A stretch of 64,000 nucleotides of DNA from an uncultured Clostridia bacterium (GCA_947090365.1 CAMUNT010000002.1:11763-75762); one strand, 5' to 3'. Positions 17,850 to 25,966 are shown, counted from the first letter of the stretch. A program made the numbers and translations. Notes: a model not told the origin generated them from the letters alone.

Positions 17850-19493
17850 CTATTTTATTTCTATATCTATACCGTCAAAATTGCGTTTTAATTCTTTTAC
17901 GGCTTTATCGTAATCGCTTTCGCCCTGTTTAATAAGCCGAATCTCGTGTTCGCCAACGCCCAATTCCAGCAACGTTTCCGAAAGAAAGTTTGAGTTATCA
18001 ACGCGCTGTAAGCCCTTGTAAACCGCCTCGCTGTCCGTCGTAAGTATCATTTTATCTCCCTCGAAAAAATTACCGACGTCCATACACAGCGTAAACAGAA
18101 CAGCATTTTTGCGTGTTGTGCGGAGAAGGCGTATAAGCTTACCGAATATTCCGCCCTTCTCGTCATCGTTCAGCATACGTACTGATTTTAACACAGGTGC
18201 GGTATTGTCGAGAATGCCGGTCTGAACTTTTTCGGCAGGTTTTTCTTCCGCAAAAGGCGAAGCTTCCTTTTCCGTATCTGTTACTTTTACGGGTTTGACC
18301 ATCTGCTGTTGAGTGACGGGCACCTCCCTGACAACTGTAACCGCGTTGTTCATCTTTTCTTCAAGCGTGTTAATTTTCCCTATAAGTGCGTCAAGATTAT
18401 AATCCGAACTCGGCATAGCGCATTTTAAAACAGCTGTTTCAAGGGTTATCCTGCCATTTAACGAATAGCGCATATCTGATTCAGCGGACGATAATATTTC
18501 GGTTACCCTCAGAATTTTATGTCCGTCGCAACCCGACACCGCCTGCTCTATTCTGTTGTATGATTCCTGCGGAAGATTGACGATTTCTCTTGCATTTTTA
18601 CAGATTTTAACTATGGAGCAATTATTTAAAAAATTGAGTAAATCTTTTAAAAGTACGCCTACGCTTTTGCCCGTCGAAAGAATTTCTTCAACGCCGGAAA
18701 GCGAAGCAGATGCATCTTCATTGAGAATGCTTTCGCAAAGATTGCTGATTGAGTAAAAATCGGCGCTGCCCAGAACCTCGTTTACGTCGCCGTAAGTCAA
18801 CTTACCGTTTGAATACGAAGCGCACATATCCGCAATGGAAAGGCTGTCGCGCGCACTGCCTGCGCCCGCCCTCGCAATGGCCGAAACGGCTTCTTTCTCA
18901 TATTCTTTGCCGACTTTGTCGTAAACGGATTTGATCAGCTGTTCCAAATCCTTTTGCGGAATCAGCTTAAAGTCAAACCGCATACAGCGCGAGAGAATGG
19001 TTGCGGGAATTTTTTGCGGTTCGGTTGTGGCAAGAATAAACACTGCGTGTGCGGGAGGTTCTTCCAACGTCTTTAAAACTGCGTTGAATGCAGATGACGT
19101 TAGCATATGAACCTCGTCTATGATGTACACTTTGTATTTGCCCGATACGGGCGGATACTGCACCTTTTCCCGAAGATCGCGCATTTCATCGACGCCGTTA
19201 TTAGATGCTGCGTCTATTTCCGAAATATCAAGACTTGCACCGGCCGCTAACGACTTGCAGACCTCGCACTTCCCGCAAGGCGATCCGTCTACTGGGTGCT
19301 CGCAGTTGATTGCACGCGCAAAAATTTTCGCAAGCGTCGTTTTACCCGTTCCTCTCGGCCCGCAAAAAAGATATGCGTGACCTATTTTGCCGGAAGATAT
19401 CTGGTTTTTCAGCGTGCGGACGATATGCTCCTGCCGTACGACCGTATCGAACGAAACGGGTCTGAACGTTCTATAAAATGCAAGATAAGCCAT
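17850..19493 (-). CDS. dnaX: DNA polymerase III subunits gamma and tau
   Basis: Clamp-loader ATPase of 547 residues. Walker A GPRGTGKT (45-52), a zinc site of four cysteines (64, 73, 76, 79), Walker B with DEVHML, and the arginine-finger region TTEPQKIPATILSRC are all visible. Residues beyond ~370 form the linker and the C-terminal tau region that contacts the polymerase. I saw no A-rich slippery heptamer with a stimulating hairpin that would argue for a frameshifted gamma product. The ribosome site GGAG is five bases before ATG, and sigH ends two bases upstream. Confidence 0.97.
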   Translation of the reverse strand: MAYLAFYRTFRPVSFDTVVRQEHIVRTLKNQISSGKIGHAYLFCGPRGTGKTTLAKIFARAINCEHPVDGSPCGKCEVCKSLAAGASLDISEIDAASNNGVDEMRDLREKVQYPPVSGKYKVYIIDEVHMLTSSAFNAVLKTLEEPPAHAVFILATTEPQKIPATILSRCMRFDFKLIPQKDLEQLIKSVYDKVGKEYEKEAVSAIARAGAGSARDSLSIADMCASYSNGKLTYGDVNEVLGSADFYSISNLCESILNEDASASLSGVEEILSTGKSVGVLLKDLLNFLNNCSIVKICKNAREIVNLPQESYNRIEQAVSGCDGHKILRVTEILSSAESDMRYSLNGRITLETAVLKCAMPSSDYNLDALIGKINTLEEKMNNAVTVVREVPVTQQQMVKPVKVTDTEKEASPFAEEKPAEKVQTGILDNTAPVLKSVRMLNDDEKGGIFGKLIRLLRTTRKNAVLFTLCMDVGNFFEGDKMILTTDSEAVYKGLQRVDNSNFLSETLLELGVGEHEIRLIKQGESDYDKAVKELKRNFDGIDIEIK

Positions 19494-19495
19494 TT

Positions 19496-20047
19496 TTACT
19501 CCGTTAATAATTTCTGTAATTTATTTTTTGCGCGGTTTATTGCGTTATCTATACTTTTGGGATTTTTGCCAAGAGCAGAAGAAATTTCCGTCATAGTCAT
19601 TCCGTCTGTGTACATAATTATCGCTTTGAATTCAAGCGAAGATAAAACCTTGCTCATCGTTTGCAATATTTCGTGCTTTTCTTCTCTGCCTATTATTTCT
19701 TCTTCGGGATTATTACGCGAAATCCAATCGGCACCGACTTCCGTAATCGGCAAAAAGTTGTTAAGTGCGGAATGCTTCGCACCGTTGTTTTTTTTAACTG
19801 CGTCAAGTATGCGGTTGCGTATACATTTCCCCGCGAAAGCGTGAAAACTGCCGTTATCGGAATTAAAGCCTGTTACCGCGGAATAAAGCCCGAACATACC
19901 TTCCTGAACAAGGTCTTCGGTTTCGCCTCCGCTCAGAAAAAAGCGACGGGCAACCGATAAAACTGCGGGTTTATATTTTGTATACAGCTCTTCCCAGGCG
20001 GTTTTATCCCCGCACTGACAGGCGAGTACGAGTTGTTCGTCAGACAT
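19496..20047 (-). CDS. sigH: Sigma-H-like sigma-70 family RNA polymerase sigma factor
   Basis: A 183-residue sigma factor with region 2 (YTKYKPAVLSVARRFFLSGGETEDLVQEGMFGLYSAV, residues 24-60, then FAGKCIRNRILDAVKKNN) and region 4 with a helix-turn-helix (MTMTEISSALGKNPKSIDNAINRAKNKL). The order mrnC-rlmB-sigH matches the Bacillus sigH locus, where SigH (Spo0H) drives entry into sporulation and stationary-phase genes; the NYN-domain gene yacP that lies between rlmB and sigH in Bacillus is absent. It overlaps rlmB by eight bases. Naming is by synteny and length (SigH is 218 residues in B. subtilis, so this one is shorter). Confidence 0.82.
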   Translation of the reverse strand: MSDEQLVLACQCGDKTAWEELYTKYKPAVLSVARRFFLSGGETEDLVQEGMFGLYSAVTGFNSDNGSFHAFAGKCIRNRILDAVKKNNGAKHSALNNFLPITEVGADWISRNNPEEEIIGREEKHEILQTMSKVLSSLEFKAIIMYTDGMTMTEISSALGKNPKSIDNAINRAKNKLQKLLTE

Positions 20048-20756
20048 TGCGTTTCCTTACCGCCTCATATGCGGCTATACCGAAAGCCACCGAAGCATTC
20101 AAAGAATTTACTTTACCCTTTAAAGGTATCGACAACGTGAAGTCGCACTTTTCACGGGTGAGCCGTTTCACTCCGCTGTCCTCTCCGCCGACGACTATTG
20201 CAATGTTACCTGTCAGATCGGCGTCGTATATATTGTTTCCGTCCGCTTCCAGAGCGTACAGCCAATAATTTTGCTTTTTCAGCTCGTCAACGGCGCGGTT
20301 AATCGAATTGACTTTGGCAACTTTAATATGATTTGCCGCACCTGCGGAAATTCTGACAACCGCTTCGGTTACACTTGCCGAATTATTAGACGGAATTACT
20401 ACGCCGTCCGCACCCGCGCACTCCGCAACGCGGATAATAGAACCGAGATTATGCACGTCCTCGATACCGTCGCACAGCACTATAAAACCGTTATTTTCCC
20501 TGCGTAAAGAAATAATTTCGTCAAGTGACGAATAGGTAAAATCGGAAGTAAATGCAATTACGCCCTGATGCCTGCGCTCATCGCTTATCTTATCAAGTGC
20601 GCGCCTATCGACAAACTGAACGCGTATATTCTTTTTACGCGCTTCGGCAAATATACTTTTAAGCGAACCCTGCGGGTCCTTTTCAAGCATTATTTTTTCG
20701 ATGTTTTTATCCGTTTTAAGCAGTTCTATAACTGCGTTTCTTCCTTCTGTTTTCAT
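20040..20756 (-). CDS. rlmB: 23S rRNA 2'-O-ribose methyltransferase RlmB (TrmH/SpoU family)
   Basis: A 238-residue SPOUT methyltransferase. The N-terminal L30e-like substrate-binding domain (about 1-70) is followed by the knotted domain with motif 1 DGIEDVHNLGSIIRVAECAGADGVV, motif 2 VVGGEDSGVKRLT and motif 3 IPLKGKVNSLNASVAFGIAAYE. These residues bind S-adenosylmethionine and methylate G2251-equivalent ribose in the peptidyl-transferase centre in the family. Overlaps mrnC by four bases and sigH by eight. Confidence 0.93.
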   Translation of the reverse strand: MKTEGRNAVIELLKTDKNIEKIMLEKDPQGSLKSIFAEARKKNIRVQFVDRRALDKISDERRHQGVIAFTSDFTYSSLDEIISLRRENNGFIVLCDGIEDVHNLGSIIRVAECAGADGVVIPSNNSASVTEAVVRISAGAANHIKVAKVNSINRAVDELKKQNYWLYALEADGNNIYDADLTGNIAIVVGGEDSGVKRLTREKCDFTLSIPLKGKVNSLNASVAFGIAAYEAVRKRNV

Positions 20757-21142
20757 TTCACTTCCAAAAGATCTGATATTCTCTGATACCTTCCGGTAAG
20801 GTACAAGAACCCTAACACCGCCTCAAATCCCGTTGATCGGTTATATTCGGCTACGCTTGCGTTTTTACTGCGAGTTGGCTTCCTTGCGTTTCGTCCGCGC
20901 TTGAATATATGGTTTTCCTCTTCGGTGAAAAGTGGTTGAACCTTTTCGAGTAATTCGCTTTGACCGTGCGCAGACACTTCCGAAGAAGTAAGCTTTTGAA
21001 GCGTACCCGTACTGAAATCGGTTGAAAGCACTAACTTTTCGCGAACGTACAGAGAATAAACCGCATCACCGACGAATGCAAGTGTTACAGGGCTTAAATT
21101 TTTTGCCTTCTGCGCTGAAATTGTACTGAATAAATCAAACAC
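20753..21142 (-). CDS. mrnC: Mini-ribonuclease III
   Basis: A 129-residue protein with an RNase III catalytic fold but no double-stranded RNA-binding domain: LAFVGDAVYSLYVRE carries the catalytic carboxylates, and RGRNARKPTRSKNASVAEYNRSTGFEAVLGFLYLTG is the typical central-to-C-terminal signature. In Bacillus it matures 23S rRNA. The start codon appears to be GTG with AGGA 13 bases upstream. It heads the eight-gene operon down to typA; the promoter lies at 21210-21239. Confidence 0.93.
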   Translation of the reverse strand: MFDLFSTISAQKAKNLSPVTLAFVGDAVYSLYVREKLVLSTDFSTGTLQKLTSSEVSAHGQSELLEKVQPLFTEEENHIFKRGRNARKPTRSKNASVAEYNRSTGFEAVLGFLYLTGRYQRISDLLEVK

Positions 21143-21209
21143 TTTTAATTAATTTCCTACCGAAACCCCGAATTATTACATAAACCCTATATTTACAATT
21201 AACTCAATA

Positions 21210-21239
21210 ATTATAGCACATAATGAATAAAAAAATCAA
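21210..21239 (-). promoter_or_regulatory. Promoter of the mrnC-typA operon
   Basis: Minus strand: -35 TTGATT (21234-21239), 18-base spacer, -10 TATAAT (21210-21215) with an upstream TGC (extended -10). It overlaps the first codons of the divergent cwlD gene, so the two transcription units compete for this stretch. Confidence 0.7.
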
Positions 21240-21948
21240 ACATATAGTACTATATACTGTGAATTTGTTTATCGTTAAAAAGAGTTTACTTGTAATTTGC
21301 TGCGCCGTATTAGTACTCGGCGCAATCTTCGGAATATGTGCAAGCGCCGTTGCCGCTACGTCTACGCACGACGGTTTAAAAACGGTTGTAATCGACGCCG
21401 GTCACGGCGGTATAGACGCCGGTGTTCTGGGAATTACCACAAAAACGAAAGAGAGCGAAATTAACCTGTATATCGCAAAATATCTTCGCGGATTTTTTGC
21501 CGACGCAGGGTTTAACGCCGTACTCACACGAAGCACGCAAGGCGGACTTTACGGTACCAGCACTAAGGGCTTCAAAATGCGCGATATGAAAAAGCGAAAA
21601 GAAATTATCGAAAAAAATAATGCTGACATGGTAATTTCCATACATCAGAATTATTGCCCTATCCCTTCACGCCGCGGAGGTCAGACTTTTTACGATAACG
21701 GCAGCGAAAGCGGTAAAGCACTTGCACAGTGTATACAGCAAAGTCTGAACGAAATGAAGGAATGCGTAAAACAAAATACACCGCTGGTCGGAGATTATTA
21801 TATGCTTAAATGCACCTCGAACCCTTCAGTTTTAATTGAGTGCGGGTTCTTATCGAACGAACTTGACGAAGCACAGCTTATTACGGCAGAGTATCAGAAA
21901 GCAATTGCCTACGCAATTTTCAAAGGTGCAGTTTCATTTTATTCCTAA
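21223..21948 (+). CDS. cwlD: N-acetylmuramoyl-L-alanine amidase, CwlD-like
   Basis: A 241-residue amidase_3 protein that cleaves the bond between MurNAc and L-alanine. An N-terminal membrane/signal segment (about 17-44) precedes the catalytic domain with zinc ligands in VVIDAGHGGID (His61), KESEINLYIAKY (Glu77) and VISIHQN (His141), and the catalytic Glu in LIECGFLSN (about 206). Size and organisation match CwlD, which makes the muramic-lactam precursor in spore cortex. No Shine-Dalgarno is visible before the ATG, and no sigma-A promoter, consistent with a sporulation sigma factor. CwlD versus another stand-alone amidase rests on length and similarity only. Confidence 0.85.
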   Translation: MNKKIKHIVLYTVNLFIVKKSLLVICCAVLVLGAIFGICASAVAATSTHDGLKTVVIDAGHGGIDAGVLGITTKTKESEINLYIAKYLRGFFADAGFNAVLTRSTQGGLYGTSTKGFKMRDMKKRKEIIEKNNADMVISIHQNYCPIPSRRGGQTFYDNGSESGKALAQCIQQSLNEMKECVKQNTPLVGDYYMLKCTSNPSVLIECGFLSNELDEAQLITAEYQKAIAYAIFKGAVSFYS

Positions 21949-21955
21949 AAATAAC

Positions 21956-21985
21956 GGCTGTGCGGAACGCACAGCCTTTTATTTT
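21956..21985 (+). terminator. cwlD terminator
   Basis: GGCTGTGCG-GAA-CGCACAGCC (21956-21976) followed by TTTTATTTTA. The 9-pair stem with three-base loop is a strong intrinsic terminator, placed between convergent genes. Confidence 0.9.
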
Positions 21986-22916
21986 ACGCCGTTAAATCAA
22001 TTTCTTCGGAAATATCTTCCTGAATATTTTCTGCTATATCCTCTACTTTGCGCGGAAAATTTATCACGTAGTTTTCAGCGTTCAGGCTCATAACGATTAA
22101 AGCGATTTCTATAAATGCAAAACCTATAAGAATGCCAGCTATCAAATTAGTTATAACTAGCGTAACAAAAAGAAACGCGAATGAAATCAGAAATATTAAT
22201 GCATTGACCAAAAGCAGTTTAAATACGTTTTTGAAGTTGATTACTGATTTGAAATCTATTTCGTTTTTGCCATGTACGAGATATGCCGACACAAGCGCAG
22301 TGCAGGCAAATATTACGAGCGACGTTAATGAAGTTATAAATATACTCGGCGCCCAAAGCGTAAGCAACCAAAAGCATACAGCAACAAGCGTTGCCGTAAT
22401 AAACGAGTCGACGAAAGACGCAAAAATAAATTTTTTGAGCGTACGCTTTGCCATATTCCTTCTGACGAGAAACCGCGTAAGAAAATAGCCTAAAATGATA
22501 CCGAGAATGCAAAAAAATACGAACAACGCAAACAAAAGCTTAACACCGGTGACAGCACTGTCCACCGTTTCGCTTATCGCGTCTGCGTAAGGCTGCAGAC
22601 CGCTTGAAACAGCGTTCAGGCTTGCGTTTAAAACTCCGCTGAGCCAATCACACGAAAACATTATTTGAAGCGAAGCTATCGGATCGTTCCAGTCAAGAGC
22701 CTTTACAGCATTAACAACGCTGTCCTTTACGGGAGTAAAATCGATGCTTGCGTCCTGCACTATTTCCGTAATTTTTTCAATCAGCGCAGAAAGTATGGCA
22801 AGCCCGCCGGGAATGAATATGGAAAGCCCCAAAAACACACCCGACGCAAGCGTACCTATCGGTGTGAAGAAGTGTTTTAAATTAATAAAATAATTTATTA
22901 AACCTGATCTTATCAT
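21984..22916 (-). CDS. Hypothetical multi-pass membrane protein
   Basis: A 310-residue protein I do not recognise. One hydrophobic segment lies at about 15-45, a soluble stretch at 50-125 contains amphipathic helices, and five or six further segments occupy 128-285, some with polar residues. The C-terminus is acidic (DIAENIQEDISEEIDLTA). A paired Arg-rich loop (RFLVRRNMAKRTLKK) follows the second segment. It could be a DUF-type membrane protein near the pnp locus; no catalytic motif seen. It begins just beyond the pnp hairpin with no clear ribosome site. Confidence 0.7.
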   Translation of the reverse strand: MIRSGLINYFINLKHFFTPIGTLASGVFLGLSIFIPGGLAILSALIEKITEIVQDASIDFTPVKDSVVNAVKALDWNDPIASLQIMFSCDWLSGVLNASLNAVSSGLQPYADAISETVDSAVTGVKLLFALFVFFCILGIILGYFLTRFLVRRNMAKRTLKKFIFASFVDSFITATLVAVCFWLLTLWAPSIFITSLTSLVIFACTALVSAYLVHGKNEIDFKSVINFKNVFKLLLVNALIFLISFAFLFVTLVITNLIAGILIGFAFIEIALIVMSLNAENYVINFPRKVEDIAENIQEDISEEIDLTA

Positions 22917-22927
22917 AAATTAAAGGT

Positions 22928-22955
22928 AAGCGACGCACGAAGCTGCGCGTCGCTT
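22928..22955 (-). terminator. Hairpin after pnp
   Basis: AAGCGACGC (22928-22936) pairs with GCGTCGCTT (22947-22955). The T run on the minus strand is interrupted (TTACCTTTAATTT), so it may be a partial terminator or an mRNA-protecting hairpin between pnp and the membrane protein gene. Confidence 0.6.
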
Positions 22956-22959
22956 TTGA

Positions 22960-25056
22960 TTAGTTGAGTTTTTCCAGGAGTTTAAGATCGATACCCTTAT
23001 CGCCGATTTTTATTATCTCGACTTTTACTGTATCTCCTATTTTAACGACGTCCTCCACCTTGTCGACTCGCTTGTCCGAAAGCTTGGAAATATGAATCAT
23101 TCCGTCCTTACCGGGAGCAAATTCCACGAAAGCGCCGAAGTTCATAATTCTAACAACGGTTCCCACGAACATATCGCCGACTTCGGGGTCGTGAGCTATA
23201 CTCATAATGATAGCCTTTGCTTTTTCGGCGTTTTCGATAGGACCGACGGTAGATACGTAACCTCTGCCGCTGTCGTCGCTGTTAAATTCGATTTCGGTTC
23301 CCGTTTCTTCCATAATCTTCTTGATTACGCAACCCTGTTTACCGATAACATCGCCGATTTTGTCGGGATTGATTTCAAAGAACAAAATCTTGGGCGCATA
23401 TTTGGAAAGCGAAGGCGCAACTTCGGGAACGATTTCAAGCATTTTCGAAAGAATGAACTGTCTTCCCTCGTTTGCCTGATTTATCGCGGTATGCATAATC
23501 TCTTCGGAAATACCCTTTATTTTAATATCCATCTGAATTGCGGTAATGCCGTTTACGGTTCCCGCAACCTTAAAGTCCATATCACCCAGGAAATCTTCAA
23601 GCCCCTGAATGTCGGTTAATACCTTGAATTCTCCCGTTTCCTGATTTTTGATAAGCCCCATAGCAACGCCCGCAACGGGAGCTTTAATGGGAACGCCTGC
23701 ATCCATAAGAGCCATTGTTGAACCGCAGACGGAAGCCATTGACGACGAACCGTTCGACGACATAATATCGTTTACAACTCTTATTGCGTAAGGGAATGAA
23801 TTTTCGTCTGGAAGTACGGGAATTAACGCACGCTCCGCAAGTGCACCGTGTCCGATTTCGCGTCTGCCGGGTGAACGAAGCGCTTTTGCTTCGCCCGTGC
23901 AGTAACCGGGGAAGTTATAATGGTGCATATACCTCTTACTCGTTTCCTCGTCAAGACCTTCTAATTTTTGCGCATCCGTAAGCATACCGAGCGTACAGGA
24001 AGTAAGGGTCTGAGTCTGTCCGCGTGTGAATACGGCCGAACCGTGTACGCGGGGAAGAACCCCCCTTTCACACCAGATAGGGCGAACGTCTTTAAGTCCT
24101 CTTCCGTCGGGACGAATGCCCTTATCGAATATCTTAGCACGAACCTTTTCCTTTGTAAGGTAATAAACGCTGTCCTTTATTTCGCGTGTGTTATCGGGAT
24201 AAATATCGGCAAAATGTGCAAGAATATCGGCTTCCGCCTCAGCCTGCCTTACCTCTCTTTCCTGTCTGTTGAAAGTTTCGATTGCCCAATCAATTTTCTT
24301 GTCTGCGTAGTCGCGAACGGCTTTGTCAAGCTCTTCGGGAACGTGATAAAGCTCTATCTCTCTCTTGGGTTTACCGACTGCGGGAACTATTTTTTCTTCG
24401 ATAAATACGCAAATTTTCTTGATTTCTTCGAAACCGAAAGTAATTGCTCCCACCATTTCGTCGTTGGTAACTTCGTCCGCACCCGCTTCAATCATAAGGA
24501 TAGCGTCCTTGGTTCCTGCAAGATTTAAGTGTATTTTACTATTTTCACGCTGAGCAAGGTCGGGGTTGATAACGTACTTGCCGTCAACGAGTCCGACCAC
24601 CACCGAACCGGTGGGGCCTGCCCAGGGAATATCGGAAATTGCAAGCGCTATTGACGAGCCTATCATTGCAAGGGGTTCGGGTGAAACGTCGGGCTCAACC
24701 GAAATTGCCTGCGCAATAACTACCACGTCATTGAAAAGTCCCTTAGGGAACAGAGGACGCAGAGGCCTATCGATAAGCCTCGAAGTTAAAATTGCCTTAT
24801 CGCTCGCCCTGCCCTCGCGCTTTTTAAACCCGCCGGGAATTTTACCGATTGAATACATTTTCTCTTCATAATCAACTTGAAGAGGGAAAAAGTCCATCCC
24901 CTCGCGCGGTGACGCCGACATACATACCGACACCATTACCGCGGTTTCGCCACAACGAACCAGGCATGCGCCGTTAGCCTGTTCGGCATACTTGCCCGTT
25001 TCAACGACGACTTCGCGTCCGCCTACCGTAAAGCTGAATTGTTTGTAATTTGTCAT
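22960..25056 (-). CDS. pnp: Polyribonucleotide nucleotidyltransferase (PNPase)
   Basis: A phosphorolytic 3'-5' exoribonuclease of 698 residues acting in mRNA decay. Two RNase PH-like domains (about 10-220 and 300-535), separated by the all-helical linker, are followed by a KH domain (GDVIGKQGCVIKKIMEETG, about 555-615) and an S1 domain (VGDMFVGTVVRIMNFGAFVEF, about 620-690). The active-site signature in the second PH domain (SNGSSSMASVCGSTMALMDAG) is present. It lies downstream of rpsO, the universally conserved arrangement. Confidence 0.98.
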   Translation of the reverse strand: MTNYKQFSFTVGGREVVVETGKYAEQANGACLVRCGETAVMVSVCMSASPREGMDFFPLQVDYEEKMYSIGKIPGGFKKREGRASDKAILTSRLIDRPLRPLFPKGLFNDVVVIAQAISVEPDVSPEPLAMIGSSIALAISDIPWAGPTGSVVVGLVDGKYVINPDLAQRENSKIHLNLAGTKDAILMIEAGADEVTNDEMVGAITFGFEEIKKICVFIEEKIVPAVGKPKREIELYHVPEELDKAVRDYADKKIDWAIETFNRQEREVRQAEAEADILAHFADIYPDNTREIKDSVYYLTKEKVRAKIFDKGIRPDGRGLKDVRPIWCERGVLPRVHGSAVFTRGQTQTLTSCTLGMLTDAQKLEGLDEETSKRYMHHYNFPGYCTGEAKALRSPGRREIGHGALAERALIPVLPDENSFPYAIRVVNDIMSSNGSSSMASVCGSTMALMDAGVPIKAPVAGVAMGLIKNQETGEFKVLTDIQGLEDFLGDMDFKVAGTVNGITAIQMDIKIKGISEEIMHTAINQANEGRQFILSKMLEIVPEVAPSLSKYAPKILFFEINPDKIGDVIGKQGCVIKKIMEETGTEIEFNSDDSGRGYVSTVGPIENAEKAKAIIMSIAHDPEVGDMFVGTVVRIMNFGAFVEFAPGKDGMIHISKLSDKRVDKVEDVVKIGDTVKVEIIKIGDKGIDLKLLEKLN

Positions 25057-25117
25057 TTTTTACTCCTTTCCTGTCTGTTCTTGTGCCTGCAACGCCCGTT
25101 ACAGACGGTTTAATTAT

Positions 25118-25153
25118 TAAAAAAGAGCGAGATACACCCCGCCCTTTTTAAAT
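25118..25153 (-). terminator. Attenuator/terminator between rpsO and pnp
   Basis: On the minus strand AAAAAGGGCG pairs with CGCTCTTTTTT around a ten-base loop, followed by T residues. It ends most rpsO transcripts before pnp; read-through would couple the two genes. Confidence 0.75.
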
Positions 25154-25408
25154 TTACTTTCTCAAATTCAAAGCAGCAATAATAGCACGATATCTTTCAA
25201 TATCTTTGCTCTTTAAATAGTCCAAAAGTCCGCGACGGCGACCTACCATTTTAAGAAGTCCGCGACGCGAATGATTGTCGTGAATATGCTCTTTAAGATG
25301 CTCGTTCAAGTGATTAATTCTTTCGGTTAAAAGAGCAATCTGAACTTCGGGTGAACCGGTGTCGCCTTCCTTTAAAGCATATTTTGCAATGATTTCTGCC
25401 TTTTCCAT
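25154..25408 (-). CDS. rpsO: 30S ribosomal protein S15
   Basis: An 84-residue primary binding protein of the 16S rRNA central domain. The signatures [55 protein letters not shown] are unmistakable (residues 17-71). The ribosome site AGGAGG is followed by an A/T-rich spacer before the ATG. A structured leader upstream (25441-25475) is a candidate S15 autoregulatory element. Confidence 0.98.
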   Translation of the reverse strand: MEKAEIIAKYALKEGDTGSPEVQIALLTERINHLNEHLKEHIHDNHSRRGLLKMVGRRRGLLDYLKSKDIERYRAIIAALNLRK

Positions 25409-25440
25409 TTAATTTATCCTCCTATGGAATATTTGCGGGA

Positions 25441-25475
25441 ACAAAGCAAGCCGTTGAGTCCTCGAACCGCTTTGT
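25441..25475 (-). promoter_or_regulatory. Candidate S15 autoregulatory leader hairpin
   Basis: The 5' leader of rpsO contains ACAAAGC (25441-25447 as seen on the plus strand) pairing with GCTTTGT (25469-25475), enclosing an inner GTT...AAC and GAG...CTC pairing with G-rich internal loop. S15 represses its own synthesis by binding leader RNA that mimics its rRNA site in several phyla. The shape is suggestive; the exact S15-binding motif was not proved. Confidence 0.5.
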
Positions 25476-25490
25476 ATCCGTAACGGAAAT

Positions 25491-25519
25491 ATAATACCAT
25501 ACTTGTATAAAAATAGCAA
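25491..25519 (-). promoter_or_regulatory. rpsO promoter
   Basis: Minus strand: -35 TTGCTA (25514-25519), 17-base spacer, -10 TATTAT (25491-25496) with upstream TGG. Leader of about 75 bases to the rpsO start. Confidence 0.75.
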
Positions 25520-25584
25520 ACGATTTGCACATACTTAACAAATTTTATTTAACGGAGAATTTTTAAACTGACAGAATTTACTTG

Positions 25585-25613
25585 TTGCGTTTTTTATTAA
25601 TTTGATATATACT
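25585..25613 (+). promoter_or_regulatory. 6S RNA promoter
   Basis: -35 TTGCGT (25585-25590), 17-base spacer, -10 TATACT (25608-25613). Predicted start 25620-25621 coincides with the 5' end of the 6S closing stem. Confidence 0.8.
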
Positions 25614-25619
25614 AAAAAC

Positions 25620-25806
25620 AGGGTCTGCAGTGTTCGTGGTATGAGAAATGCGTAATCCACAAAGTAATTTACGGGAGTGAGCCGTTCGTGAAAATAGGCA
25701 AGGTCTGTTTAACGGAAAGTCTGACGTTTCACCTCGCCACACCCACCTGCGAGAAGCGGGTTAATACTTTTTCATATCACGGCACAGGCGGATTCTTATT
25801 TTTTTG
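25620..25806 (+). ncRNA. ssrS: 6S RNA
   Basis: About 187 bases with the 6S layout. The ends form a long interrupted closing stem: GTCTGC and GTTCGTGGTATGA at the 5' side against TCATATCACGGC and GGCGGATTC at the 3' side, with small internal loops. The central part carries the small hairpin ACCTGC-GAGAA-GCGGGT in the 3' half of the bubble and an apical stem GTGAAA...TTTCAC. The segments GTGTTCG, ACCTGC...GCGGGTTAATAC and ACGGCAC...GCGGATTC match the order of conserved stretches in E. coli 6S RNA. A T-rich run follows the closing stem. 6S RNA mimics an open promoter and sequesters sigma-A holoenzyme in stationary phase. Confidence 0.82.
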
Positions 25807-25846
25807 CAATTCCCGCACCGGAAAAGCCGACAGAAAAAGGTGCGTA

Positions 25847-25931
25847 AAAAAAGAAGAGCCGAAACAATCGACTCCTCCCCTTATCTATTATTATGTAGCT
25901 TTTCCGCCACGAGTAATAGCAATATTAATTT
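25847..25931 (-). ncRNA. Candidate small RNA convergent to 6S RNA
   Basis: A strong promoter (25938-25966) and an intrinsic terminator about 75 bases downstream frame this short unit. The terminator stem is GAGTCGA...TCGGCTC (25856-25874 as seen on the plus strand) followed by TTCTTTTTTT. The RNA contains an exposed purine-rich AAGGGGAGGAG just before the terminator stem. No convincing ORF fits: the longest SD-linked frame starts inside the terminator loop. A second hairpin CGCACC...GGTGCG lies beyond, between it and the 6S 3' end. Confidence 0.55.
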
Positions 25932-25937
25932 TGTTAT

Positions 25938-25966
25938 AATATATCATTAATTGTTAATTTTGTCAA
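25938..25966 (-). promoter_or_regulatory. Strong promoter of the candidate small RNA
   Basis: Minus strand: perfect -35 TTGACA (25961-25966), 17-base spacer, -10 TATATT (25938-25943). It lies just downstream of the stop codon of the zinc-ribbon gene, so it is not the promoter of any recognised protein gene. Confidence 0.75.

Noticed and set aside
17850..19493. Programmed frameshift in dnaX
   Set aside because: No A-rich slippery heptamer with a downstream stimulatory hairpin was found in the coding strand.
25800..25868. A 23-codon hydrophobic frame (TTG start after AAGGGGAGGAG) in the convergent small RNA
   Set aside because: The start lies in the loop of the terminator hairpin and the frame continues through the T run, so it would be cut off by termination.
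25688..25939. An 83-codon frame across the 6S RNA region
   Set aside because: It overlaps the structured 6S RNA and the convergent small RNA, and lacks ribosome site and protein-like composition.
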